The position numbers were made by a program, and so were the translations under genes. Positions 29,914 through 41,022 of a DNA stretch of 64,000 bases are shown one piece after another; position 1 is the first letter of the stretch, and every line of letters starts with the position of its first letter. The stretch is from positions 1,347,886,323-1,347,950,322 of the forward strand of contig NC_090444.1 in the NCBI RefSeq assembly GCF_031143425.1, written 5' to 3'. Source of the DNA: Pleurodeles waltl. Its lineage: Eukaryota; Chordata; Amphibia; Caudata; Salamandridae. Under the pieces are notes generated by a model. That model saw nothing but the letters and a program-made list of their open reading frames with translations. It did not search any database and was not told where the DNA came from.

Positions 29914-31998
29914 GTGCACCCCACAATTGGCATACTGGTGCCACCATGTTATGTGGTACCTTGGTACCCAGAGCATTGAGGCACCAGGGGTTCCCCATGG
30001 GCTGCAGCATGTTTTATGCCAGCCTGCATGAAGAGGTGCACCCTTTCCCTACAGGTCACTGCACCAGGTCACTGCAAGTCACCCTTATGGCAGGCCCTCC
30101 TAGCCCAGAGGGCAGAGTGCAAGTACTTGTGTGTGAGGGCACCCCTGTCTGAGCAGATCCTGCTCTGACGCGAAACTGGACAATGGAAAGGGGAGTAACC
30201 TCCCCCCTGTCCATCACCACCCCAGGGGTGGTGCCCAGAGCTCCTCCAGGTGGCCACTTGATTCTGCTACCTTGAATCCAAGATGGGAAGAGGCCCCTGG
30301 GAGCATCTGAGTGGCCAGGTCAGTCAGGTGATATCACAGCCCCCTCCTGATAGATGGTCACCCTGCTAGGTGACCAATCTCGCTTCCTGGGCTATTTAGG
30401 ATCTCCTTTCAGGGAGGGTCCTGAAATGTGACCTGCAAGATTCCAGTAGGACTTCTCTGCATCGTTTACTTCAACTTCTGGCCACCAGGACCACAACTGG
30501 ACCCTCCTGGAACCGACAATCTGCAACTCCAACAATGACTCAGCTTTGCAACGTTGTTTCTCCAACTCCTTCCAGCAACTGCAACATTTCCCTGGCTGTG
30601 CATCCTCTGACAGTGACGAGTCTTCAGCCTGCACAAGAAGCAAGAAGGAATCTCCTATGGAGTGAAGGATTCACTCCCCTTTATCCGCCTGCACCAACTG
30701 CAACGACGACCGGCTGCTTGGATCTCCTCTCATCCTGAGCTGCGTGGATCCTGCATCATGGGTGGTGGTCTGAAGTAGTCTGCTTGGTCCTCTCTGCTAG
30801 CTGTCCAACTTTGGTGGAGGTCCCACGCAGGACAGTACGCCCGTGCACCGTGTCTCTTGCAGCTACCAAGAGTTGTTTGCACCTCCTCCAAGGGAATTTC
30901 AGGCTCCGTGTAGCCCCAGTACTCCCTCCTGCAACGCACACCCCTATGCGTGCTTCTCCTGCGGTGTGGACCCCTTCTCCAGTTGTGCTTCATGGGCTCT
31001 GTGACTCCTGGTTCCTCGTCCAGAGGGTCTCCTGTGGAGGCTGCCTCTTCTGGGTTGAGTCCTCCTGGACCTTGCTGGTCCCCAGCAGCTCCACCTTTTC
31101 TTCACCATGACTTCTGCCTTTGCCAAGGCTTGTTGGTGGCTCTTCCACACCACTGACTGACTGTAATCATCCATCTGGCATGGGACGTTGACTGCATCCT
31201 CCAGGAAGTCTTCATGTGCTCCAGGGCTGCATTCCTGTTCTTCTTCATCCTACCGTCGGCCAACTTCTGCAACCACAGCTGGATGGGTAGTAGCTCCTGC
31301 TCCCCCTGGACTCTTCTGTGACTTCAGGACTTGGTCCCCTTCTGCCAAAGGTCTTCCTTTTCAGGAATATACCGCTGGTTTCTTGCAGTCATCTCGGGGT
31401 GTTGCATTTTCTTATTTTCCTTCCTTTTGGGTGGTTTGAGGAAAATCCAGTAACTTACTCCTTTCTTCCTAGTCCCTAGGGGGCACTGTGGTACTTACCT
31501 TTGGGATTTCCTAGTACCTCCAGCTGCCCTCTACACATTCCACTTACCTAGGTGGGGGTCCTGTGTTCGCATTCTATTTTTTTAGTTTATGGTTTGGGCT
31601 CCCCCTAGACCCACTATTGTCTATTTGTATTTGCACTATTTTCTATCACTTTTTATGCCTATTAATGATAACTAGAAACTAACTATATTTAATGTGTTTA
31701 ATTACCTCCTATTGGAGAGTTGCCTCTTTAGTGTTTTGGTACTGTGTTACTGTAAGAAAGACCCTTTATTTTCGCAACACTGAGTGTTTTCTTTCATGTG
31801 TGTAAGTGCTGTGTGACTACAGTGGTATTACATGAGCTTTGCAAGTCTCTTAGATAAGCCTTGACTGCTCATCCACAGCTACCTATAGAAAGCCTGGCTT
31901 ATACACACTGTCTACACTACACTAATAGGGGATACCTGGTCCTGGTATAAGGCGTAAGAACTTTAGGTGCCCACCACACGCTAGGCCAGCCTCCTACA
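29914..31998 (-). mobile_element. TGTAGGAGG-family repeat (main part, minus)
   Basis: Its minus-strand start is TGTAGGAGGCTGGCCTAGCG at 31998; its end is at 21040 beyond Harbinger B (end ...TTTTCCTA). Short inverted ends (TGTAGGA/TCCTA) and TG...CA-like termini suggest a non-autonomous LTR or TIR element of about 2.2 kb. Conserved segments, such as that around 31750-31990, recur at 58734-59000 in opposite orientation, and the CACCACCCCAGGGGTGGTG palindrome region (30216-30240) recurs at about 59712-59730. No coding capacity recognised. Confidence 0.6.
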
Positions 31999-32129
31999 GA
32001 TGGGAAATGGCAGGAAATGCATTAGCTGGTTATATAAATACCTTCAAAGTCACACACATGCTTCATTACATTTGCTGCAGCATATATTCCTCTGCAGGAT
32101 TATGCTATAATGGGGTCCATGAATCTTTT

Positions 32130-33320
32130 GTCCCAGCATGAGGGTGTGGACAAAAAGGCATGGTCAAGATTTCATCGTTCAGACTGTTCTACAGATATCA
32201 AAGTCAGTGGGCACCTTGCAAGAACTGCACATTGTCTTTGACAGTTATCTTGAACTATCTGTTAAAGAATGTGAGAGAATCAGATGAATGTCAGCAAGTG
32301 GAACAATTGACCTTGCCTGCATCAAAAATTCTAAACCTGTACCTGCGCAACTTGTTAAATTCTGGTCATCAACATCAAATAAGATGTACTAAGAGATGTT
32401 AAATCACCAAAAAATTGCTGATGCTTCAGTGAACACTGAATTTCCAGGTATTGCAAGTGGAATGATTGCCAATGAGGAGCTGGTGCATGCAGAGATATAT
32501 TCAAAAGGTATAGGCTATATTGTTCAAGAACTTAACAGCAAATTGGAGGAAGCTGACCTTCCTGTTGTGCCACATGTGGAGTGGGCAGTTCGAAATGGTT
32601 CCAATCGTGCCATTGCACTCTCAAATGACACAGATGGTATTATTGTGCTACTTAGATTTGTTGCAATGTTCATTAGTGAAGGATTGTCAGATTTATGGAT
32701 ATGTTATGGAACAAGCTGGAAAAGAAACTTAGACCTTGATTTATACTTTTTTTGCGCCGCATTGCTGTCATTTTTTTACGCAAAAGAAGTGAAAAATTAC
32801 ACAATACAACTGTATTTTGTAATTTTGCACTGCTTTTGTGTCAATAAATGATGGTAATGTGGCTCAAAAAAGTATAAATCAGGGCCTTAATCCCTCTTCA
32901 TATTCTGTACACAAAACTTGACCCAGAGATGCCCAGTGTTCTTATCAAGGCACACCGAAGACAGAAGAAGAATGTTACTTTAAAGACATAGAATAATACT
33001 AGTGAGTTCAAAATATTAGTCCCACGTAGTGACCTTCTACCGACGTCATTTTCTGTGCATGGACACATTAAAAGAGTGATATACTTCATCAGAAGATGTG
33101 TAAACATTTTGAATCATACATATGTAGAGAAAGATCTGTGTGAATTTGGTTGAGAAGATATTGATGGGGTGCTAAAACCTATGAAATTTTTAAAGCCTTT
33201 ACCCTCAGAACTTACACGTACATCTACTTGTAAAACCTGTGCTACAAAAAGATGTCCCTGTCAATATGCTCTTCTCAAATGTTCAACATTCTACAAATGC
33301 ACCACAAGCGATTGTTGAAA
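32130..33320 (+). pseudogene. Relic of an uncharacterised conserved protein family (SNDTD / Cys-rich tail type)
   Basis: Decayed plus-strand coding sequence. Blocks in order: HVEWAVRNGSNRAIALSNDT followed by DGIIVLLRF and SEGLSDLWICYG (about 32570-32710); after a nested MITE, IPLHILYTKLDPEMPSVLIK (about 32891-32950); SFSVHGHIKRVIYFIRRCVN (about 33050-33105); EDIDGVLKPMKFLKPLPSEL (about 33150-33210); and a Cys-rich end CATKRCPCQYALLKCSTFYK CTTSDC. From memory, this order resembles a large family of uncharacterised animal proteins that are often repetitive and possibly transposon-linked; I know no firm function. Stops and a deletion show it is dead. Confidence 0.55.
32732..32886 (+). mobile_element. 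155-bp Harbinger-type MITE inside the SNDTD relic
   Basis: Begins GACCTTGATTTATACTTTTT and ends AAAAAGTATAAATCAGGGCC, inverted ends flanked by TTA (32729-32731 and 32887-32889). The interior is partly self-complementary (GCAAAA.../...TTTTGTG). Removing it with one TTA leaves the surrounding pseudogene frame continuous. Confidence 0.8.
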
Positions 33321-34290
33321 CAAATAAATAAAGTGAACTATGAAAATGTGTCTAAAACATGAATGATAAACATTATTTTTTTACATTCAGATCATATTGT
33401 TTGTTGTAGACATAAAAGGATTAAAAAACATTATTATTTGTTCCATTTTTATACAGTATATATGTCTCATCTTCCTCTATTATAGCCACCATTTTTAAAA
33501 ATGGTGGAGGGGTTACTCTAAGGTGTTATTTTCTGTCTCTATAAGACTACTTGACCCCCAAAACCTATGTTTTGACATCAAAATGAAGTATATAGGTCTC
33601 ATGGTTCCTGAAATATTACATCATCACTGCAACACATCCGCAATTTTTTTTTTAAATTGGCCCGGATTAGCAATGTCTACCCAAGCTAAGTGACTTCTCT
33701 AATAATACAAAAACACAAATAAAAAATGAAAATCTCTGGACAGCAAGGTTTTACGAGGTATATCAAGGGGCCAGGACTATTACCCCCTACATTTGCTGGT
33801 TTTAGGATTCTGTGCATATTACCCCTGCTAAGCAAGAGTAATGCGACTTTAAACTTTAAAGTGGCGCATTCCTAATTGGCACATTTAGCTTGCCTGTAAC
33901 TGCTTAATATATGGTAGAGAAATTGCACCCAGGGCCTGGAAGTTAAATGCCACTTGTGGACCTCAGAACTTCTTGTGCAATCCACTATAGTGGCAGTGCA
34001 AACACTGCTACAGACTTAGCCTGTGTAGCATGACTGCTGCAGTGTAAAACCTGCAGTACAGCCTGTCAAAATAGCCTTAAATCTCCCTTTTAAATAATAT
34101 CAATTCATCCCAATGTAGGCCTTGTAGTAAAAGTGGGACAAGTAGAAAATTGACATTACCATAACTCTACAGTGACAAGGCCCTAAAACCTATTTTCACT
34201 ACGGCAAGCCTAGCTAGCCAAAGTAGAAAATTAGAGTACAGATACTGTGTTCTGAGAATGGAACCAGCTAGAAGTATAATTAAACAACTA
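33321..34290. other. Unassigned AT-rich interval
   Basis: No gene recognised. A short perfect hairpin lies at about 33486-33512 (CCACCATTTTTAAAAATGGTGG). Confidence 0.4.
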
Positions 34291-34372
34291 TGGGCCTGAT
34301 TTATGAAAAGTTAGCGCCGCCTTTGCGTCATTTTGTGACGCAAAAGCAGTGCAAAGTTACAAAATATAATTA
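34291..34372 (+). mobile_element. Truncated MITE end (GGGCCTGATTTAT type)
   Basis: GGGCCTGATTTATG followed by a TTTGCGTCATTTTGTGACGC hairpin and AAAAGCAGTGCAAAGTTACA, resembling one arm of the MITE at 32732-32886. The other end is missing. Confidence 0.5.
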
Positions 34373-35400
34373 TATATATGTTTGATAGGCTAGCCTGAAT
34401 GGGCAAAGATGATTCCCCTGAGCTCAATACAATATGGCAGTGGGAGCTGTGGGCATTCTATTCACACTACAGTGTCAAATTCTCCCTGACAGTTCTGTTG
34501 AACCACATGTAACATTTGGAGCACTTAGAAAAGGAGAGAACAGGGTGCTATGAAAAGTCTTGTATATCATCTATCAGGTTGCTGAAGGGCCCTGCTTTTG
34601 TTGTACAAGCCATCTGTGTCTGGGTTTGTTGTGTGTTCATTGCCTGCTTAAAGATGCATTTTAGTGTTAGATGTGGGAGAACAATAGTGATCATAATAAT
34701 GCACTCCCCTATACACTCACAACCGGCGGAACACATGGCAAACTTATCTTGGACTCTAATATTTAAGCTTTATATATTAGTTACAGAGTGAGTCTTAGTG
34801 CGCCAAGCTACCAGCTCACTCGTATATTCCCCTTCGTCATAAGCCTGCTGACCTACTGTTTAATAGGTAACTAGCTTCCTTTCTAATAGAAATGACCTCA
34901 CTTATCCTTTGCCTCCTCCCTTTTTTGTGATAGTTTAGCCTACTTTTTTAAAATTCAGATTGAATTGAGTGATTCAGTCAGTGGCGGTTTCTTCATTAGG
35001 GCGGCAGGGCCCCCCCCCAGCTACAATTTCTGCATCATTCATAACAGTGTGACCCTCGCTCTGCGCGAGGGTCAGGCAAAACTACAGGCACTTTTGTAAG
35101 ACAAATGTGCTGCAGCGCATGTGCTGGCCGTCGCAGGATTTATAGGGCTTACCTGATCTCAGCCCTGGCCTCCGGCAGCCCACAACACTGTAAGGTACTG
35201 CCTCTTATGACGCACTGAAGCCTCGGTCAAAGAAAACAGCCTGGGCGCTTTAGCATAAGCCCTGGGTTTCCAAAGCTGGCTGTCAATCAGCAAGGCTGTG
35301 TACCACTGCAGCCCTTCGTCACAGGGTGGGTAGGAACAAGCCTCCATGGCCCCACCTCATTCTGGGAGTAGCTGGGAAAGGATTGCAGTGTACACGAGGC
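34373..35400. other. Unassigned interval
   Basis: No coding exon, RNA gene or complete repeat was recognised. A short hairpin GACCCTCGC/GCGAGGGTC occurs at about 35051-35074. Confidence 0.35.
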
Positions 35401-35459
35401 TGGCTGACCACGATGTGATCTGCATGCAATGGCCACGGGAAAAGTGTAACTGGTTCAGG

Positions 35460-35940
35460 TGCATTAAACCAAGACTACAGCTCCCAGACTGCACCTGTTT
35501 AAAGCTCAAAAGCCTGGAAACAGAAACCAGCCTCATGGACATGGAGCCCTCGGATAGGTAGACATAGCTGGAGTTTACTACACCTTAAAGCCATTCCCCT
35601 CAGGGTCCGGACTAAATGTAGAAGACATTCTCACTGCATGTAAAGTGATGAGGGGTGCCCATGTGTCCCAGGCTCCGCGTCTCCACAGCGCCGCTCCCAG
35701 CGTAAACTGCAAACATGTGTGTTCTGGGGCTTGTATTTTCGGTGCACAATGAAAGCGCCTTCGACTACAGCTCCCAGAAGCCTGTGGCGCGCGGAGGGCG
35801 GGCCCAGGGTTACCTGGGGTGGGAGGCCAGAGGGGCTGTTCTGGTGGTCCCTAAACAGAGGTAGCTCCGGCTCGCCGTGAAAGTAGTGAGAAGACCAGGT
35901 GCTCTTCAGTAAGTCTTGTTGGATGCTGCGCTTCGAGGCG
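35460..35940 (+). promoter_or_regulatory. Candidate host promoter / CpG island with ZNF143-like sites
   Basis: Locally CpG-rich (densest 35670-35940). It carries two ACTACAGCTCCCAG motifs (35474 and 35764); the second, ACTACAGCTCCCAGAAGCC followed by GCGCG, closely fits the ACTACAnnTCCCAG ZNF143/THAP11 element found in many vertebrate housekeeping promoters. A GGGCGGGCC Sp1-like box lies at about 35797. Downstream, CTCTTCA|GTAAGTC (donor at about 35909) could end a non-coding first exon on the plus strand. No coding exon follows within recognisable distance. Direction and activity are inferred. Confidence 0.4.
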
Positions 35941-36139
35941 CTTTAAATAGTATTAAATGACGCTCTGATGGCACAATACGTCATTGCTGTCTGTGGAATC
36001 TGATCAGGCCTAGGTAGGATCATTAATTTCGGCGAAATCAGTGTGAGGGGTAAAGTAGTGTGTTCACCTGAAATATATGGGTATTTTTCCAGTGTCAGAG
36101 AAAGGATGCATGCAACATATGTCCCGTTCTTCCTTCATG

Positions 36140-36275
36140 GGTGGGGGCTCTCCTCTCGGTGATGAGCGCTTTGATGGGGGGCTCCTACCGTGATGAGCGC
36201 TTTGGTGGGGGGATCCCACCTCGGTGGTGAGTGCTTTGGTGGGGGGCTCCCATCTCGGTGATGAGCGCTTTGGTG
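36140..36275 (+). repeat. Short tandem repeat, about 40-45-bp unit
   Basis: Three to four imperfect units of GTGATGAGCGCTTTGGTGGG plus GGCTCCCAYCTCG; variants ATGGGG and GTGAGTGC occur. Confidence 0.8.
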
Positions 36276-36640
36276 TTGATAGCTGCTAATACGCCCCATA
36301 TCCTGAAAATGGCCCTGGCTTTTTAGCCCCCTGCACCCTCGGACTTGTAGTTTTACTTTTAAAATGATAAAGCTGTAAGACCCAGGCTGCAGAGTGCTTT
36401 TAGGACAACAACCGTGACGGGCTCCGCGGGTCACGCATGTCTTGAGGTCACCAGGCAGATATATGTCTCAGGCGCGGCTGGTGCCATGAGAAGGCAAGGC
36501 AAACGTGAGGCAGCCGTCATGTGTTTTTTCCTTGTAACACAGGACTGAGACAGGTGGACGCACACAGGAGCGTTCACTTGATTTGCCGAAATTTGTGACC
36601 TGACATGAAAAGCTGCATAGCGGGGTGCTTAAAGACACAA

Positions 36641-37270
36641 GGGGGGTGATTCTTACCTTGGCGGGCGGCGGAGGCCGCCCGCCAAAGTACCCCCGCCAGA
36701 ACACCGCACCGCAGTCGTCAGACCGCTGCGGTGATTCTGGGTTTTCCACTGGGCTGGCGGGCGACCGCCAAAATGCCGCCCGCCAGCCCAGTGGAAAACA
36801 ACCTTCCCACGAGGACGCCGGCTCAGAATTGAGCCGGTGGAGTGGGAAGGTGCGACAGGTGCAGTTGCACCCGTCGCGAATTTCACTGTCTGCAATGCAG
36901 ACAGTGACATTCAAAGTGGGGCCCTCTTACGGGGGCCCCTGCAGTGCCCATGCCATTGGCATGGGCACTGCAGGGGCCCCCAGGGGCCCCACAACACCCC
37001 ATACCGCCATCCTGTTCCTGGCGGCAGAGCCGCCAGGAACAGGATGGCGGTATGGGGTGTCAGAATCCCCATGGCGGCGCAGCGAGCTGCGCCGCCATGG
37101 AGGATTCTTTTGGGCAGCGGAAAACCGGCGGGTGACCGCCGGTTTTCCACCTCTGACCGCGGCCAAACCGCCGCGGTCAGAATGCCCTGCGGGGCACCGC
37201 CAGCCTGTTGGCGGTGCTCCCGCCAACCCTGGCCCCGGCGGTCCATGACCGCCGGGGTCAGAATGACCCC
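36641..37270 (+). mobile_element. Palindromic GC-rich MITE with Harbinger A/B termini
   Basis: Right end GGTCAGAATGACCCC equals the Harbinger B terminus; the left end GGGGGGTGATTCTTACC is a diverged inverse. CAA flanks both sides (36638-36640, 37271-37273). The interior is a chain of near-perfect palindromes: GGCGGGCGGCGG...GCCGCCCGCC, GGGGCCCCTGCAGTGCCCAT with its mirror (36933-36984), ATACCGCCATCCTGTTCC with its mirror (37000-37058), and CCATGGCGGCGCAG/CTGCGCCGCCATGG (37069-37100). No coding capacity. Probably mobilised in trans by transposases like that of copy B (inference). Confidence 0.8.
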
Positions 37271-37273
37271 CAA

Positions 37274-38090
37274 GGTCACTTTAGATGAGCGAATGCATCA
37301 TGAGGCAAGTGGTGGATGGAGGAAGATTACTGTTGTTTACTTGTTGCATATTTATTTGACTTGGATCGTGCTGCTGATGATACCTTCCTGCTCACGGCGC
37401 GATTAGCTTTGAACAGGGTCAATAAATTGAGGCCTCTGTTTTGTTAGCATGTCTCCTCTCTTCGTTTTACCAAAAATGTGCATCTGGCGGCTTCAATGTT
37501 ATTTACTGTTTCTAAACATATCTGTTGCACCTCTCTCTATCTCTCTGTACAATAGTCAAAGACATTCCAAGACAGTTCTGTGGAAGTCAACGGAACCGCA
37601 ATTAAGGCAGGGGGGTTTTTTTTGTTGTTCCCTAAAAAATTGCTTATTTCCTTTTTATGTACTGTTACCAAATCTATTTATTGCGTCCATGTTCTTGCTT
37701 TATTGAAAAATTACCATTTTCAAAATTTGTGCAGTGCTGCGGGATAGCTTGATTGATGGTAATTTACCGTAATCTGACTGTAGGAAGAATTTTGCTCTGT
37801 GCATGGTGTGCCATGCTCCTCTCTGTTGGTATGGGTTATTTATCACAGATGCATTAATGCCTAGGCGCAATTCTTAGCAAGGAAACGTTTAATTGTGAGT
37901 GCCTGCTGCTTTCTCAAATTTCCTCTAAAGTCCACCATTTGCTACCCCTTTTTCGAAAATTTTCTTAGAGGAGAAGCCTCTTAAACCCCCATTTTATCCA
38001 TCAGGCTCACTCGCTTTTCTCGCTCGCAATAAAACTCTCATCCACAACTTTTATGCCCCACCAATTTCTCATGGCACCAGCCGCGCCTGG
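37274..38090. other. Unassigned interval
   Basis: AT-rich sequence with no recognised gene or complete repeat; may include decayed L1 sequence continuous with the fragment to its right. Confidence 0.35.
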
Positions 38091-38554
38091 ATTCAGTGTA
38101 TTCTGTGATATCAGCAATTCCAGTTTATGATTTTTTCTTGGGCATAAAAAGCTATTACCTCCCCTCTAAGCATAGCCTTGTGTGCTTCCCAAATAATGCA
38201 GCAAGAAGTGGTTTCTATATTTTAGTTAACAATATCACTCATCTCCCACCTGTAGTTGGCTTTGGCTCAAGAATACATTTAAATGAAGGTCTGCGTTATC
38301 AGAGAAGCTATTAGGGATACATTTGGTCGAGAATGTTCCTAAATTGTGAGAGATTCGAAATGAAGTCTTTATATGAGGCTGTCTAAAATCTCCCTGGGTA
38401 AAATGTAAAATGCTTCAGATTGATATGAGAAGCCTGCCATGGATTTATAACTCCGAACTATGCTTTAAAAATGAACAGAACTCTGGCAAATCAAGGCATT
38501 CTCTTTATATAATTTATTTTGGAGGAGTCTAAGGTTGTGGACTGAAGATACTTA

Positions 38555-39165
38555 GGGGCATATTTATACTGCGTTTGCGCCAAATTTGCGTCGTTTTTTT
38601 CGACGCAAATTTGGCGCAAAACTAACGCCATATTTATACTTGGACACCCAAGGATGGAGGGACCCACCCCAGGGACATTCAGGTAAGTTCAGGTAAGTAT
38701 AAAAAAAAATTTTTTTTTTTTTTTTTTTTTGGCATGGGGGGCCTGATTTGTGCCCCCCTACATGCCACAATGCCCAATGACCACGCCCAGGGGACATAAG
38801 TCCCCTGGGCATGGCCATTGGGCAAGGGGGCATGACTCCTGTCTTTACTGAGACAGGAGTCATGTAAATGGCGTCTGGGCGTCGTTAAAAATGGCGCAAA
38901 TCGGGTGGAGGCGATTTTTTTGCGTCAACCTGACTTGCACCATTTTTAAGACGCCCTAACGCCATTTTTCCCTACGCCGGCGCTGCCTGGTGTACGTGTT
39001 TTTTTTCCACGCACACCAGGCAGCGCCGGTCTGCTTGCGCCGGCTAACGCCATTCAATAAATACGACGCCCGCATGGCGCTTCAGAATGGCGTTAGCCGG
39101 TGCAAACATTTTTGACGCTAAACTGCGTTAGCGCAGTTTAGCGTCAAAAAGTATAAATACGGGCC
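38555..39165 (+). mobile_element. Harbinger-type MITE 2a (tandem triplet, deleted unit)
   Basis: 611 bp; starts GGGGCATATTTATACTGCG after TTA (38552-38554) and ends CGGGCC before TTA (39166-39168). Relative to units 2b and 2c about 311 bp is missing at 38640/38641, where the left part TATTTATACTT joins directly to GGACACCCAAGGATGG. Contains a 25-T run near 38710-38731. Confidence 0.85.
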
Positions 39166-39168
39166 TTA

Positions 39169-40093
39169 GGGGCATATTTATACTCCGTTTGCGCCAAATT
39201 TGCGTTGTTTTTTCCGACACAAATTCGGCGCAAAACTAACGCCATATTTATACTTTGGCGTTAGACGCGTCTAGCGCCAAAGTATGAGTAAAGAGCGTCA
39301 TTTTTTTGCGTGAACGCCTTCCTTGCGTTAATGAGATGCAAGGTAGGCGTTCCCGTCCAAAAGAATGACTGCGCCGCAAATGCGTCGTATTTATACTCCC
39401 GGGCAAAAATCACGCCCGGGAGTGGGCGGGGCAAAAAACCCCACATTTGCGCCTCTTTTTAACGCCTGGGTCAGGGCAGGCGTTAAGGGACCTGTGTGGC
39501 TCAAAATGAGCCCACAGCTGCCCTCCCATGCCCCCAGGGACCCCCCCTGCCACCCTTGCCCAACCCAGGAGGACACCCAAGGATGGAGGGACCCACCCCA
39601 GGGACATTCAGGTAAGTTCAGGTAAGTATAAAAAAAATATATATATATTTTTTTTTTGGCATAGGGGGGCCTGATTTGTGCCCCCCTACATGCCACAATG
39701 CCCAATGACCATGCCCAGGGGACATAAGTCCCCTGGGCATGGCCATTGGGCAAGGGGGCATGACTCCTGTCTTTACTGAGACAGGAGTCATGTAAATGGC
39801 GTCTGGGCGTCGTTAAAAATGGCGCAAATCGGGTGGAGGCGATTTTTTTGCGTCAACCTGACTTGCACCATTTTTAAGACGCCCTAACGCCATTTTTCCC
39901 TACGCCGGCGCTGCCTGGTGTACGTGGTTTTTTTCCACGCACACCAGGCAGCGCCGGTCTGCTTGCGCCGGCTAACGCCATTCAATAAATACGGCGCCCG
40001 CATGGCGCTTCAGAATGGCGTTAGCCGGTGCAAAAATTTTTGGCGCTAAACTGCGTTAGCGCAGTTTAGCGTCAAAAAGTATAAATACGGGCC
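39169..40093 (+). mobile_element. Harbinger-type MITE 2b (tandem triplet, middle)
   Basis: 925 bp, full-length, same orientation as 2a and 2c, shares TTA at both junctions. Same chain of hairpins as MITEs 1a and 1b. Very close in sequence to 2c (few differences), so these two are recent relatives. Confidence 0.88.
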
Positions 40094-40096
40094 TTA

Positions 40097-41022
40097 GGGG
40101 CATATTTATACTCCGTTTGCGCCAAATTTGCGTTGTTTTTTCCGACGCAAATTCGGCGCAAAACTAACGCCATATTTATACTTTGGCGTTAGACGCGTCT
40201 AGCGCCAAAGTATGAGTAAAGAGCGTCATTTTTTTGCGTGAACGCCTTCCTTGCGTTAATGAGATGCAAGGTAGGCGTTCCCGTCCAAAAGAATGACTGC
40301 GCCGCAAATGCGTCGTATTTATACTCCCGGGCAAAAATCACGCCCAGGAGTGGGCGGGGCAAAAAACCCCACATTTGCGCCTCTTTTTAACGCCTGGGTC
40401 AGGGCAGGCGTTAAGGGACCTGTGTGGCTCAAAATGAGCCCACAGCTGCCCTCCCATGCCCCCAGGGACCCCCCCTGCCACCCTTGCCCACCCCAGGAGG
40501 ACACCCAAGGATGGAGGGACCCACCCCAGGGACATTCAGGTAAGTTCAGGTAAGTATAAAAAAATATATATATATTTTTTTTTTTTGGCATAGGGGGGCC
40601 TGATTTGTGCCCCCCTACATGCCACAATGCCCAATGACCATGCCCAGGGGACATAAGTCCCCTGGGCATGGCCATTGGGCAAGGGGGCATGACTCCTGTC
40701 TTTACTGAGACAGGAGTCATGTAAATGGCGTCTGGGCGTCGTTAAAAATGGCGCAAATCGGGTGGAGGCGATTTTTTTGCGCCAACCTGACTTGCACCAT
40801 TTTTAAGACGCCCTAACGCCATTTTTCCCTACGCCGGCGCTGCCTGGTGTACGTGGTTTTTTTCCACGCACACCAGGCAGCGCCGGTCTGCTTGCGCCGG
40901 CTAACGCCATTCAATAAATACGGCGCCCGCATGGCCCTTCAGAATGGCATTAGCCGGTGCAAAAAATTTTTACGCTAAACTGCGTTAGCGCAGTTTAGCG
41001 TCAAAAAGTATAAATACGGGCC
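40097..41022 (+). mobile_element. Harbinger-type MITE 2c (tandem triplet, right)
   Basis: 926 bp, full-length, followed by TTA (41023-41025). Differs from 2b only at scattered positions, such as a broken CCCGGG arm near 40345 (CGCCCAGGAG) and changes near 40936-40970. Confidence 0.88.

Noticed and set aside
36625..37406. Open frames of 100-200 codons over the palindromic MITE
   Set aside because: Mirror-image coding from perfect palindromes; no domain, and absent as a conserved protein.
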